A DNA stretch of 64,000 nucleotides from Torreya grandis. Its lineage: Eukaryota > Streptophyta > Pinopsida > Cupressales > Taxaceae. This document shows, one piece after another, positions 34,741-47,048 of the stretch. The notes under the pieces were generated by a model. The model had not been told where the DNA came from. It saw nothing but the letters and a program-made list of their open reading frames with translations, and did not search any database. The position numbers and the translations under genes were made by a program. The first letter of the stretch is position 1, and every line of letters starts with the position of its first letter. The stretch is from contig JARHVA010000593.1 in NCBI GenBank assembly GCA_037957365.1, forward strand, positions 2,322,501 to 2,386,500. Reading direction: 5' to 3'.

Positions 34741-36705
34741 TATATACTAGGATTTGGGAGCTTATTTAAAAACATACAAATACTTTGTAACACCCCTGTT
34801 GTGCCACTGTGTCCTTATTGATATTGTCTTGATCATTGTTCTCCTTGAATTCATAGTGTACCTTGTATTATGTGTGATATTTGGAGTTGGCCATGTAGGG
34901 AAACTATTAGCTTTATTCCACTTGGTGGGGGAATTGATGTCATGATATTATTTTGAACAAATAATGGGGTTTGAATATTTAAATTAGCCTAAAATTACAC
35001 ATGTTATATCTTGTTGTGAACCATGTTACCATTTTCACCATCTCTATGATTTCTTGTTCTATTATCATGTCTTCATGTAGAGTATACTAATATTTATATG
35101 AAATATTATTTTTATGTAGCTAAAGAATTAGAGAACTTATATTTATTATTTGAATTAATAATTATTGGTTGTAAACTCTAAATTTTGAATTAGTAAATCC
35201 ATGGAATGATATTAGGCGAGAACTTCTACCACTTAAGAATTGTGGTATCTAATTAACTTGTTAACTCTAGGCCTCTTCTAAGGGTTTTCCACCTGTGATA
35301 ATGGGGAGGGAGTTAAGAATACTTTTTCACAATCTTATTTCTTGGAATTTTGATTAAAAATAAAAATTAAAAAAAAACAAAATAAATTAATAAACTATAT
35401 CATACTTAATTTTATATGAAGATAACAATAGAGAGTATGCACAAATAAAAGTTTAAAATATAATTATAAATTGATTATGAAATAAAAATAATAAGTATGG
35501 TTAAATCTTAAACAAATATTTTAATAATACATAATAAATGAAGGCTAAAACAGTAATTTATTGATAAAGTACAAAAATTTGGTGAAGGTTGATAAGAGAT
35601 CATGGAAATGAGGCATTGGAGAGATTTTGGCATTAAATATTATCAATGGTCTTATCTTAAAGAGAAAGTCTTGAGTATAATTAAGTATTATTTATGTATT
35701 CTCAAATATTTTAATCCTAAGAAAGTCATTTATGAAGACTATCATATTTATACACCCTGATAGCTCACCAAATAGATGAGATTTCAAGGTAAAATAGGAA
35801 GCATTAAATGAGTTTTAATGCCAACAAATGATAGACATTAGTGAAGGTATGTGCCTAGTATAAAGGGTGAAAGTATACCCATATTAGGGGTTAGGATATT
35901 CAAAAAGAAATTAAATGTTTTCCACCAACTAGTAATGATGAAGATAACACAAGTCACTTAAAGGGAAGATTACATTGGAGGTGGTTAAGAAGTAAAGTTG
36001 AAGCAACACAAGGAAGAATCTTATAGAACATGGATCAATAAGGTGGAGATATCTTATAAAATCAAGAAAGTATAATTTTATTGAATTATCATTTGGTAAT
36101 TCTGAGAATAAACATTTTGTAGATTGCCTTAGATTTTATATTTGTAAGGATTACAACTTGTGTGATTAGAAATTTGTTGTTTCTATATTTCAAGGAGATG
36201 AGTAAAAGTTCTAGGTTTTCTTATCTATTATTCATGTAGGATCCTATTAAATATGTACTCCTTTTGTTGGTATTTTGAGGAGGCTAGGTCTTGCAAACAT
36301 GAGATTTCATGCCGTATAATTATCCTAAACCAAGATGCCTTAGTAGATGACAATGTTGGAAGGGATAGATTGTCCATAGTGTTGTGCTTAGATCAGAGGA
36401 TACACTACTCCTATCTTACATTTTATGCTTGTGATTACATTTACAAAAAATGTGCTAGCTCTTGTATATGCTATTAGTTTTCCCTTTTGTTTACCCACTC
36501 TTTGGTATAGCGGCTCAACATTTGGCAAATTTAAATGCTTATGATTAGAAGTAAAAAGTATGGCCAACTAAAACAATTTAGGCTTATTGCCTTTGTACAT
36601 TGTAACGAATTGGTTAGGAATTATTTAATTTGTGGTAATGTTAGAAGATACTCTTTTTGTTCATTAAAATGGCTCATAAAGGATTGTGACCTTGTGGCTA
36701 ATATA
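34741..36705. other. no gene recognised; possible LTR start at 34,783
   Basis: TGTAACACCCCTGTTG at 34,783 resembles a common start of plant Ty3/gypsy LTRs, but I found no matching end, primer site or second copy. Short open frames at 36,253-36,477 and 36,535-36,747 have no recognised domain. The right edge is the LTR of the E host. Confidence 0.4.
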
Positions 36706-37254
36706 AGCAAAAAAACTATCAAGACAATAAAATTACCAATAGGCTAAGATCTAAAAAAATACTAATAATTTATTCGTATTGATTGCCTTGAATTAATTAC
36801 AACCCAAACCATGTTTAAACAAGGCTCAACTCAGAATTAGATTTGACATGCAAAATCTCAAAAAAAATTAAAAACTAAAAAAAACTTATATTTTTAGTAG
36901 CTCTTATTTTAAATAAGTTTTGCATCCAAGCACATGTAGATCTATAAATATCTCAAAATATTTTAAACACTAAAATTATCCTATTTTATGAATTTTGACT
37001 TAATCTCACGTCTGATCATAAAAATATACAATTTTTAAAAATAGAAAAATCTTGAAAAAATCAATAAACTATAATTTTAGACCCTCAGATAGTCACATTT
37101 GGCCTCTAAAAAATATCAAAAACACCTAAAAGTAGAAAATGTATCTAAAGGTAGAAACTAAATTTTTGAGATGATCATTTTAGCATCTGAAGAACTCAAA
37201 CAGAGCTATGAGTCAAAATTTATGGCCTTTAGAAGTTGGCCTATTTTTTCTATA
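36706..37254 (-). repeat. LTR of E-host (3' end)
   Basis: About 550 bp, reverse complement of the E2 LTR. On the minus strand it starts TATAGAAAAAATAGGCC after GGAGAATGA and ends near GTCTTGATAGTTTTT. Shared blocks include AACCATGTTTAAAC, TTTTTAAAAATAG and CACATTTGGCCTC. Confidence 0.85.
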
Positions 37255-37289
37255 TCATTCTCCTTTGATTGAAAATAACTTAGCTCCTG

Positions 37290-39163
37290 TGAGTAACCTT
37301 GATTGTACCAATTCTATTTTTATTTTTCAATATTATTTAGCTCCCATTCTATAATCTAGGTGTTGAATTCTTACTATAATCCTTCTCACTAGACCAAATA
37401 CCTATTATAATTCCCTTGCCTTGTACTCACTGTCTTCATATCCAAAACTTGCACTATCATTTCCTTCTTCTTTGGAACCTATTGATACCAGTTTACTTCT
37501 TCATATTTGTCACCTTCACCATATTATCCATGGAATTCATATAAATATAAAATATTAAATACTAGATATATATCAAATTTATGTGGTCAACTCACTGCAT
37601 AAGTATTGTTATTGATTTTTTTCATAATTCTACATGGAACAATTTTCTTATACTTCAACTTGTTGTACGTGCCTTTTGGAAATCTTTCTTTCCTTAAGTA
37701 AACCATTACCAAATCTCATTCTTAAAATACTTTGAATCTTCTTCTGACATCTACTAATGATTTATATTTCTCATTACTTTCTTGTAACTTTATTCTTACT
37801 CCTTTCAATTGATGCATATGCTCTGCAAATACTTCTGCATCATCACTATTTTGATTTACAATTGGTAATTATACCAAACCTAAAATACCCATAGGATTTC
37901 TTCCATAAAAAATTTGAAATGGTGATTTTCCTATTGATCTATTCAATACACTATTATATGCAAACTCATCTTATGATAAATCTAAGTCCCATTGCTTGGG
38001 TTTCTCTCCAACTATGCATCTCAATAAATTTTCCAAGCTCCTATTCACAACTTATATTTATCTATCTATTTGTGGGTCATATACACTATTGAATTATAGC
38101 TTAGTACCCATCTTATTCCACAAAGTCCTCCAAAAATGACTTAAAAATTCTCTATCCCTATATGAAGTAATAGTTTTTGAAACACCATGTAACCTCACAA
38201 TATCCTTAAAAAATAATTTTGAAACTCTAGTGGCATCATTGGTTTTCTTACATGCAATGAAATGAACCATTTTAGAAAATCTATCTACAACAACAAAAAA
38301 TTAATCTTTACCTCTTTGTGTGTTTTTTAATTCCAACATAAAATCCATACTTAAATCTATCCATAATCCTCTTAGAACCAGTAATGGCATGTATAATCTA
38401 GTATTTTGTGTATATCCTTTAACCACCTGACATATCCTGTACCTTGAAACATACCTTATCAAATCTCTCTTCACCTTTGGCCAAAAATACTTTTTCTCCA
38501 CCAAAACTATTATCTTCATCTTACCAAAATGTCCAAAACTATTATATTGTCTCGTAGAGACCTAATTGGAATGCATAATTGGTTCCCTTTGAAAAGATAA
38601 CCTTCTTGTATAAGATACTCATCATGAATAGTTTCCATCCCACCTATTAATGGATTCCTGCACTACTCAATTACCTTCCCAAAATATGAATCAATATCAT
38701 ATAATTTTGTGATAGCTTCAAATCCAACTATTTTACTCATCATAGTAGTTAATAATGTTTCTCTCCTACTCAATGCATCAGCTACTTGATTATATTTTCT
38801 TGATTTATGTTTAAACACAAAAGTATACACCTACAAGAAAGAAACCCACTTTGCATGCCTACTATTCAGCTTCTTTTGTGTATTCACATACTTCAAAGCT
38901 TTATGATCTGTAAATAAGATAAACTCTTTAGACACTAGATAATGCTTTCAATATCTTAATGCTTGTATAATTACACAAAGTTTAACATCATAGTTATGAT
39001 ACTTTGTTCTTACCTCATCCAATTTATCACTAAAATATGTTATTGGCTTTCCTTCTTGACTCCACATAACACCAATTCTCATAAATGAAGCATCACAATC
39101 AACCTCAAACAATTTGTTAAAAACTAGTAATGTTAAAATTGGCCTTTCTATAATCTTTTTCTG
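37290..39163 (-). pseudogene. RNase H and integrase (E-host)
   Basis: Minus strand: RNase H from NKLFEVDCDASFMRIGV (about 39,110), YFSDKLDEVRTKYHNYD, ALKYVNTQKKLNSRHAKW to HKSRKYNQVADALSRR; then the integrase zinc region (KKYFWPKVKRDLIRYVSRY, CQVVKGYTQNTRLY at 38,519-38,301), catalytic core (SMDFMLELKNTQRGKD with Asp, [58 protein letters not shown]) and the C-terminal module ([30 protein letters not shown]). Less decayed than most frames here but with stops at expected Gln or Trp codons. No chromodomain is visible. Confidence 0.85.
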
Positions 39164-39603
39164 TTAAAATTAAAATATTAGATTTTTATATAGAGGTGTT
39201 TTTGATATTTTTTGGAGGCTAAATGTGACCATTTGAGGGTCTGAAATTGTAGTTTATTAATTTTTTCAAGATTTTTCTATTTTTAGAAATGATATATTTT
39301 TATGACTAGATGTGAACTTTAGTTGAAATTCATATAATAAGGTAAATTTAGTGTTTAGAGTATTTCAAAATATTTTTAGAGCTGTGCGCGCTTGCATGCA
39401 AAAATTACTAAAAATAGAATTTTTTTTTAGATTTTAGTTTTTTTCAAATTTTTGCATGTCAAATCTATTTTTGAGTTGAGACTTATTTAAGCATGGTTTG
39501 AGTTGTAATTATTGGGAAGTCATTTAATTTGAATCAATATAATTTATTATTTTTATAAGCTTTACCTATTATTAATTTATTATCTTGATAGTTTTTGGGT
39601 TCA
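39164..39603 (+). repeat. 5' LTR of E2 (truncated)
   Basis: It corresponds to about the last 440 bases of the 3' LTR; the TGTAAAAAAATAGGCC start is missing. It ends TTTTTGGGTTCA at 39,603, five bases before the primer site. Confidence 0.85.
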
Positions 39604-39608
39604 TTATT

Positions 39609-39620
39609 TGGTATCAGAGT
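39609..39620 (+). other. primer-binding site of E2, initiator-Met type
   Basis: TGGTATCAGAGT, one mismatch at the last base from the standard TGGTATCAGAGC complementary to initiator-Met tRNA. Confidence 0.9.
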
Positions 39621-39639
39621 AAGGTTGAATATTGGAGTA

Positions 39640-40730
39640 AGAAATGATGAGAGGATGAGGAGGTATTGCATAGATGAACCAGTCTATAAAAGAATTATAG
39701 AAGCAAGTGCAATAACTAATAGAGATTATCACTAATTAGAGAAGAAGACAAAATGGTGATGAAGCTAAGGAAGACACAGATCATGATGAAGAAATTCAAT
39801 AAGAAGAATAACAAGAGTAACTACCATCAATGGAATAGAGTATGGTCCAGGATTTAAAAAAAAGAAAATAAGAAATCAAGGTTGATATTCTAGATTATGT
39901 AGGTAGTTTAAAACTAGAAGAATTGATAGATTGGAGGAATAACATGGAAAAGCTCTTTGAGTGGAAGATTATGAGAGAAAAAAGAAGGTAAAGTTTGCAT
40001 ACACAAAATTAAAAGGTCATGCAATGATTTGGTGGGATCACATGTAGAAAGATAGACAAAGAGAATGTAAAGAGAAGATTAATTCATGAAAATAATGGAG
40101 AAGAAACTAAGGGAGAATTTTTTTCCTATAGATTATGCACAAACCCTATACAGAAGATTTCAAAATTTGAGGCAAAAAGATCACAATATACAAGAGTATA
40201 TAGATGAATTTTATAAGATTTCCATATGAGTGGAACATGATGCAACATAAGAAAATATGGCTAAAAGGTATGTAAATGGTTTGAAATTTTCTATTCAAGA
40301 TAAATTAAATATGCATATAATACTTTGAATGGATGAGGCTTATCAATTAGCTTTGAAGGTAGAAGAAAAACAAAATAGATAGAATTTTAGAAGAATGTCT
40401 CTTGGTCCAATAAGAGGTGGATCCCCTACAATAAAGGGATGATGTGGGTTTAATACCCTAGAGGCGGGCCTAACACCAATAGAGGTGAATCATCACATGG
40501 TGCAAAAAGATAAGATGATAATAGGCAAGGGTTTCAATACCAATAAAGAGGAAGAAAATTTCATAGAGGATGAGGTCATGTTGGTGCTAAAGGATGGTTA
40601 TTAAATAAACATAGATATTATGTTTTTTAAAGATATGTATTTGAACTATCAAGATAAAGAAAGGAGGCAAGAGGATCGCCCAAGAGTGAATCTAGTTGAG
40701 GCTGAGATAAAAGAGTAAAATATTGAAGTT
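39640..40730 (+). pseudogene. gag (E2)
   Basis: Residues seen in several frames: LDYVGSLKLEELIDWRNNME, KLKGHAMIWWDHM, INSWK, NLRQKDHNIQEYIDEFYK, GLKFSIQDKLNMHI, ALKVEEKQNR, then an Arg/Gly-rich stretch and the remnant of a zinc knuckle near 40,620 (MYLNYQDKERR; most Cys lost). It would package element RNA. Numerous frameshifts and stops. Confidence 0.75.
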
Positions 40731-40799
40731 ATATCAATAGATTTTGGAATCTCATGATGAGAAGAACAATGATCTCTCCAAAGAAGGAACAAGTGCAAA

Positions 40800-41120
40800 A
40801 TAAATAAGGTGGTGATGCATGGTTGTGATCAAATATTTTTTGAACAAGATGTACTTCAGGTGGAAAGGTATGCAAAGTGATTATAGATGATGTTTGTTGT
40901 GAAAATATGGTTTCTAAAGAAATTATAGAGAAACTAAATTTACAATGAAAAAATCATCCTAAGCTTTATCGGATTTCATGGTTTAAGAAAGGGAATGAGG
41001 TTACAATAGATAAAAGGTGTTTAATCAAGTTTTCTATAAGAAAAACTTATAATGATAAAATATGGTGTGATGTTATTTCGATGGATGCATGCCATTTGTT
41101 ATTAGGGAGACCATGGTAAT
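40800..41120 (+). pseudogene. aspartic protease region (E2)
   Basis: Starts VVMHGCDQIFFEQD (40,810), parallel to MVMRGCDQIFFKQ in the E3 copy, and ends with DAC/HLLLGRPW-like residues near 41,105. E3 keeps IDGGSCENI at the place of the catalytic DSG-type motif; in E2 this site is damaged. It would cleave the gag-pol product. Confidence 0.6.
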
Positions 41121-41384
41121 TTGAATAAAAAATAATTTATGATGGATCAAAGAACACATAAACACTTTGGAAAGGTGGTACAAAGGTATTTTTGTTACCT
41201 TTTAAAGAAGAAGAGAAGATAGAAAGCATGCTCTCTACTAAAGAATTTATACAAAATATGAAGGTAGCAGGTTGTTATATATTAGTAGCAAATAATGAAG
41301 ACATGAAAATGGTACAAATATCAATAGAAGCAACAAGGGTGTTGAAATAATATGCATATGTTATGTCTAATGAGTTACTAGATG

Positions 41385-42140
41385 GCCTACCACCAAAGAG
41401 AGATATTCAACATCACATTGATTTGATTCCAGGATCAACTTTACTTAATCAAGAAACTTATAAGATGAGTCTAAGAAAACACACAAAATTAAATAAATAA
41501 TTTACTGAATTTTTAAGAAAGAAGATGACAAGGGAGAGTATAAGTCCATGTGTAATACCAGTATTACTAACTCTAAAGAAAGATGAAGGATAAAGAATGT
41601 GTGTGGATAGTATAGTAATTAATAAAATTACAATCAAGTATAGATTTCATATACCTCATTTAGATGATATGATGGATGTAATTATAAGAGAAAAATATTT
41701 TACCAAGATTGATCTAAAGAGTGGTTATTATTAGATTCAAATTTATGAAAGAGATGAGTGGAAAACTGCATTTAAGACTAGGGATGGCTTATATGAGTGG
41801 ATGATGATGCCATTCAGATTATCTAATGCACCTAGCATATTTATGAGTATGATGAATACAATGCTATGAAAATATATTGTTAAGTTTGTGGTTGTTTATT
41901 TTGATGATATTTTAATATTCAGTAAGACTAAAGAAGAACACTTACAACATTTAAGAGTGGTACTAGAATTTTTAAGAAAATAGATGTATGCAAATTTAAA
42001 GAAGTACAAATTTATGAAAAATAGTTTGGTATTTTTGGGATTTATAGTTTCAAGAGATGGTGTGAGAATGAATGATGATAATATAAAGGTAATTGTTTAG
42101 TGACCTATTCCAAAAGGCATTACAGAGGTAAGAAGTGTCC
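41385..42140 (+). pseudogene. reverse transcriptase (E2)
   Basis: Clear in one main frame: [112 protein letters not shown], the catalytic [13 protein letters not shown] (near 41,905) and YANLKKYKF, FLGFIVSRDGVRMN. Stops replace Gln (as in GYY-IQI and MNTML-KYI) and Arg. It copies element RNA to DNA. Confidence 0.9.
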
Positions 42141-42670
42141 ATGGTTTAGTAATGTTTTACAAAAAAATAATTAAATTTTTTAGTAATATTGTGGCACCAA
42201 TAATAGATTGCATGAGAGGGTACGAATTTACATTGACTAGAGAAGCCACAGAAAGCTTTGAATTTTTATATAAAAAGATCATAGAAATACCAATTTTAGT
42301 ATTACCTAATTTTAACAAAGTGTTTGAGGTTGATTATGATGCTTCATTTATGAGAATTGGTGTTGTGATGAGTCAAGAATAAAATCCAATAGCATTTTTT
42401 AGTGAGAAATTGAATGATTTAAGAATAAAGTATTATACTTAAGATGTTGAACTATATATAATTGTACAAGCATTAAGACATTGGAAGCATTACCTAGTGC
42501 CTAAGGAGTTTATCCTATTTACAGATCATGAGGCTTTGAAGTATGTGAATACATAAAATAAGTTAAATAGTAGGCATGCAAAGTGGATTTATTTCTTATA
42601 GGGGTATACTTTTATGTTGAAACATAAATTAGGAAAAAAGAATCAAGTAGATGATGCATTGAGAGGGAGA
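42141..42670 (+). pseudogene. RNase H (E2)
   Basis: MFYKKIIKFFSNIVAPI (42,152), RGYEFTLTREATESFEFLY, LPNFNKVFEVDYDASFMRIG (catalytic Asp kept), [47 protein letters not shown] and LKHKLGKKNQVDDAL. It ends before the integrase zinc region. It holds a stop after VVMSQE and two further on. Confidence 0.88.
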
Positions 42671-42839
42671 GTAGTATTACTGACTACTATGGTAAGTGAA
42701 GTAGTTAGATTTGAAGCTATCAATAAATTATATAATACTGATCCATATTTTGGAAAAGTAGTTGAGAAGTGTAGGAATCCATTAATAGGTGGGATAAAAA
42801 ATAATCATGGTGAGTATATTATACAATAAGGTTATCTAT

Positions 42840-43990
42840 TCAAATAAAAATAATTATGCATTCTAGTCAGGTCTCTATGAGACAATATAATAAGAGCATT
42901 ACATAGTCGAGTTCTAGCTAGACATTTTGGTAAGATGAAGACAATAGATTTGGAGGAGAAAAAATATTTTTGGCCAAAAATGAAAAGAGATGTGACAAAT
43001 TATGTTTCAAGGTACAAGATATGTCAGATGGCTAAAGGACATGCACAAAATACTAGATTATATATGTCATTACCAAATTTAAGAGGAATATAGACATATT
43101 TGAGTATGGATTTTGTGTTGGAATTACTAAACATACAAAGAGGTAATGATTCAATTTTTTTTGTTGTAGACATATTTTACAAAATAGTTCATTTAATTGC
43201 ATGTAATAAAACCATTGATGCCACTAGAGTTACATAATTATTTTTTAAGGATATTGTGAGATTGCATGGTGTTCCAAAAATTATTACTTAAGATAAGAAC
43301 ATAAAATTTATAAGTCATTTTTAGAGGACTTTGTGGAAGAAAATGGGTACTAAGATACAATTCAGTAGTGCATATCACCTACAAACATATGGATAGATAG
43401 AAGTTGTGAATAAGAGCTTGAAAAATTTGTTGAAATGCATAGTGGGAGAGAAGCCCAAACAATGAGAGTTGGCTTTACCACAAGCTAAGTTTGCATATAA
43501 TAGTTTAGTGAATAGACCAATAGGAAAATCACCATTTCAAATTATTTATGAAAAAAATATTATGGGTATTTTAGATTTGGTATAATTACCAATTGCAGAT
43601 CAAATTAGTGATGATGCAAAAGAATTTATAGAGCATATACAATAGTTATAAGGAGTAAGAAAAAAGTTATAGGAAAGTAATGAGAAATATAAAGTAACAT
43701 CAAATGTCAGAAGAAGATCCAAGGTATTTAAATAAGGAGAGTTGGTAATGTTTTACTTAAGGAAAGAAATATTTCCAAAAGGCATGTATAAAAAGCTGAG
43801 GTACAAAAAAATTGGTCCATGTAGAATTGTGAAGAAAATTAATGATAATGCTTATAAGGTGAGTTTACCACATAATTTTGATATATCTTCAGTATTTAAT
43901 GTTTTAAATTTATATGAATTTCATGGAAAAAATGTTGAAGGTGATGAAGATGAATAAGTAAATTAGGAGTAGCAGGTTCCAAAGAAGAAG
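42840..43990 (+). pseudogene. integrase (E2)
   Basis: HHCC region (HSRVLARHFGKMKTID, KKYFWPKMKRDVTNYVSRY, CQMAKGHAQNTRLY), core with Asp in [79 protein letters not shown] (catalytic Glu), FAYNSLVNRPIGKSPFQI, and the C-terminal module GELVMFYLRKEIFPKGMYKK, KIGPCRIVKKINDNAYKVSL, VFNVLNLYEFHG (43,742-43,957). The second catalytic Asp region reads DKN. Stops at former Gln and Trp codons. No chromodomain seen after the C-terminal module. Confidence 0.9.
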
Positions 43991-44185
43991 GAAAAGATAG
44001 TACAGGTTTGGATATGAAGATAATGAGCACAAGGCAAGGGAATTATAACAAGTAATTGGTACAATGGGAAGGATTGCAACAAGAAACAAATGCTTATAGT
44101 ACAGAATGGGAGATAAAGAATATTGATAAAGAAAAATGGTAGTAGTATAATTAGGGCAACTCGTAAGAGCTGAGTTATTTTCAAC

Positions 44186-44198
44186 CAGAGGAGAATGA
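44186..44198 (+). other. polypurine tract of E2
   Basis: CAGAGGAGAATGA directly before the 3' LTR start (TGTAAAAAAAATAGG). The same tract precedes the E-host LTR on the minus strand at 37,255-37,263. It primes plus-strand DNA synthesis. Confidence 0.8.
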
Positions 44199-44736
44199 TG
44201 TAAAAAAAATAGGCCAAACATCTAAAGGCCATAAATTTTAACCTATAGCTATGTTTGAGCTCTTTCACATACCAAAATGATAGTATCAATTTTTTTTCAA
44301 TTCTCTATGCTGTGTTTTTTGCTTAGAGGTGTTTTCAATATTTTTCAAAGGCCAAACGTGACCATAAGAGGGTTAAAAATTATAGTTTATTGATTTCTTC
44401 AAGATTTTTCTATTTTTAAAAATTGTATATTTTTATGACCAAACATGAACTTCAGTTAAAAATCATCCAATAGGCTAAATTTAGTATTTAGAGTATTTTA
44501 AGATATTTTTAGAGATGCATACACTTGCATACGAAACTTACTAAAAATAGAAGTTATATATATATATATATATATTTTAAATTTTTGCATGTTAACTCTA
44601 TTTTTGAGTTGAGACTTATTTAAACATGGTTTGAGTTGTAATTATTAGGAAGTCATTCAATAAAAATCAATACAATTTATTGTTTTCAAAAGCTTTACCT
44701 ATTGTTAATTTATTGTCTTAATAGTTTTTAGGTTCA
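44199..44736 (+). repeat. 3' LTR of E2 (538 bp)
   Basis: TGTAAAAAAAATAGGCC ... TTTTTAGGTTCA. Reference copy for the E-family LTRs in this window. It contains a short (TA)n run near 44,556-44,573. Confidence 0.9.
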
Positions 44737-44744
44737 TTATCAAA

Positions 44745-45010
44745 TTGCCACAGTCTCCCAAATAGTAAATGACATGCATCCATCATAATAATAACACACC
44801 ATATTTCATCATTATAAGTTTTTTTTATAGAAAATTTGACTAACCACCTTTTATCTACTGTAACCCTATTCTCTTTCTTAAACCATGAAATCTGATAAGG
44901 ATTATGATACTTTTCACATTAAAAATTTAGTTTCTCTATCATTTCTTTTGAAACCATATTTTAAAAACTTTCACAATCTATAATTACTTTGCATACCTTT
45001 CTACCTGAAG
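44745..45010 (-). pseudogene. protease region (E-host)
   Basis: Minus-strand match to the E3 protease; ends at a GRLWQFD-like stretch at 44,745, right at the E2 3' LTR. Frames are broken. Confidence 0.65.
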
Positions 45011-45014
45011 TACA

Positions 45015-45957
45015 TCTTGTTAAAAAAATATTTGATCGCAATCATGCATCACCACCTTTTTTATTTTGCACTTGTTCTTTCCTTGGATCGATCATTGTTC
45101 TTCTTATCATGAAATTTTCTCTAGCATCTGTTGGTGCAACTTCAATATCTTTTCTCTTCTATCTTAGCCTCAATTAGATTCACTCTTGGAGGATCCTCTT
45201 ACCTCCTTTCTTGATCTTGATAGTGTAGATACTCAAATGCTCTATGCCCTTCTTCTCTGCATATATAATAAACATAAGATATATACTGATTTGGGAACCA
45301 TCCTCTAACACCACCATAATTTCATCCTTTTTGAAATCCTCTTCCTCTTTGTTCGTATTGAAACCCTTACCTATTGTCATCTTATATTTTTACACCACAT
45401 GATGATTTACCTCTATTGGTATTAGGCCCACCTCTGGTGGTATTAAACCCACCTCATCCTCTTATTGGAGGGGATCCACCTCTTCTTGGACCAAGAGATG
45501 TTCTTCTAAAATTCTATCTATTTTATTTTTCTTCTGCCTTCAAAGCTAATTGATAAGCTTCCTCCATACAAAGTATTCTATGCATGTTTAATTCATTTTG
45601 AATATAAAAATTTCAAATCATTTAAATACCTTATAGCCATCTACTCTTTTATTTCATCATGCTCCACTTGTATGAAAAGGTTATAAAATTTATCTATATA
45701 ATCTTGTATACTATGATATTTTTACCTCAAATCTTGAAATCTTCTATATATGGTTTATACATAATCTACAGGAAGAAATTTATCCCTCAACTTCTTCATC
45801 ATTTTCATGAATTAATCTTCTCTTTACCTTTTTTTATCTCTCTTTTTGTAGGTGATCCCACCAAATCATTGCATGACCTTTCAATTTCATGTATGCAAAC
45901 TTTACCTTCTTGTCTTCTTTCATAGTCTTCCACTCAAATAACTTTCAAGATCGTGAT
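45015..45957 (-). pseudogene. gag (E-host), 5'-truncated
   Basis: The minus strand carries KVCIHEIERSCNDLVGSPT-type and ALKAEEK residues, the FRRTSLGPRRGGSPPIRG and GGFNTTRGGPNTNRG low-complexity Arg/Gly tail, FQYEQRGRGFQKG, and the zinc knuckle remnant CREEGHRAFEYLHYQ (last Cys lost) near 45,240. The first ~60 codons and the primer site are absent: the LTR at 45,966 follows directly. Confidence 0.7.
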
Positions 45958-45965
45958 CATAAAAC

Positions 45966-46510
45966 TAAAAAAACTATCAAGACAATAAAATTATCAATAG
46001 GCCGAGATCTAAAACAATACTCATAATGGATTCGTATTGATTTCATTGAATTAATTATAACTCAAATCATGTTTAAATAAGCCTCAACTCAAAATTAGAG
46101 TTGACATGTAAAAACTTAAAGAAAATTAAAATCTAAAAAAAACTTTTATTTTTAGTAGCTGTTATTTTTAATATGTTTCACACGCAAGTGCATACAACAC
46201 TAAAAATCTCTCAAAATATTCTAAAACCTAAAATTAGCCTATTTAATGAGTTTTAACTGAAGTTCACATCTGGTCATAAAAATATACAATTTCTAAAAAT
46301 AGAAAAATCTTAAAAAAATTAATAAACTATAATTTTAGACCCTCTGTTAGTCATGTTTAGCCTCTAAAAAATATTGAAAACACCTCTACGAAAAAAACAT
46401 GGCTAAGGGTAGCAAATTTTTTTTAGACAGTCATTTTGTCACATGAAAGAGCTCAAATGGAGCTATGGGTCAAAATTTATGGCCTTCAAAAGTTAGCCTA
46501 TTTTTATGCA
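45966..46510 (-). repeat. E-family LTR, minus orientation
   Basis: On the minus strand it starts TGCATAAAAATAGGC at 46,510 and ends near GTCTTGATAGTTTTTTTAG. 5' LTR of the E-host by position. With the next LTR it forms a near-palindrome. Confidence 0.85.
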
Positions 46511-46514
46511 TCAT

Positions 46515-47042
46515 TCGGAGGCCATAACTTTTGACTCGTAGCTCCGTTTGAGCTCTTCCACACACCAAAATGATTGTCTCAAATTTTTTGATGCTACCAT
46601 AAGCCACTTTATCTACTTAAAATTGTTTTTAATATTTTTTGGAGGCTATACGTGATCATCTGAAGGTCCAAAATTATTGTTTAATAATTTTTTAAAGAAT
46701 TTTCTATTTTAAAAAATTGTATATTTTTAGGACTGAACGTCAACTTCAGTTGAATTTAATCCAATAGGCTAATTTTAGTGTTTAAATTATTTTAATATAT
46801 TTTAAAATCTTCACGCACTTGCATGCAAAACTTACTAAAAATAGCTGTTACTAAAAATAAGTTTTTTTAGATTTCATTTTTTTTCAAATTTTTACATGTC
46901 AACAATAATTCTAAGTTGAGGCTTATTTAAGCATGGTTTGGGTTGTAATTATTTCAAGTCATTAAATACAAATCAATATAAGTTATTTTTTTAGAAGCTT
47001 TTCCTATTTATAATTTATTGTCTTGATAGTTGTCTTGATATT
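46515..47042 (+). repeat. E-family LTR, plus orientation (start clipped)
   Basis: Begins CGGAGGCCATAAC, missing the first ~20 bases of the LTR, and ends near TTGTCTTGATAGTTGTCTTGATA. It is head-to-head with the LTR at 45,966-46,510 and head-to-tail with the next one. Confidence 0.85.
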
Positions 47043-47048
47043 TAATGA

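Larger units (their letters stand above)
39164..44736 (+). mobile_element. element E2: Ty3/gypsy, plus strand, near full length
   Basis: LTR (39,164-39,603, start truncated), primer site, gag, protease, RT, RNase H, integrase, polypurine tract and LTR (44,199-44,736) in order on the plus strand. It sits between the protease and the RNase H of a minus-strand relative. The left junction removed both the first ~100 bases of its LTR and the RT of the host. All frames carry stops and it is not functional. Confidence 0.88.
36706..46510 (-). mobile_element. element E-host: Ty3/gypsy, minus strand, split by a plus-strand relative
   Basis: Minus-strand order: LTR (45,966-46,510), gag (45,957-45,015), protease (45,010-44,745), gap containing element E2, then RNase H and integrase (39,163-37,290), polypurine tract (GGAGAATGA at 37,255-37,263) and LTR (36,706-37,254). 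The primer site, gag start and RT are missing, so deletions accompanied or followed the nesting. The family is primed by initiator-Met tRNA (seen in E2). Confidence 0.75.

Noticed and set aside
34783..34798. Start of a TGTAACACCCC-type LTR
   Set aside because: No end, no second copy and no primer site were found; noted only within the unassigned stretch.
43910..44289. Two minus-strand frames with many hydrophobic residues
   Set aside because: They are antisense to the E2 integrase end and LTR; the hydrophobic look comes from AT-rich antisense DNA.
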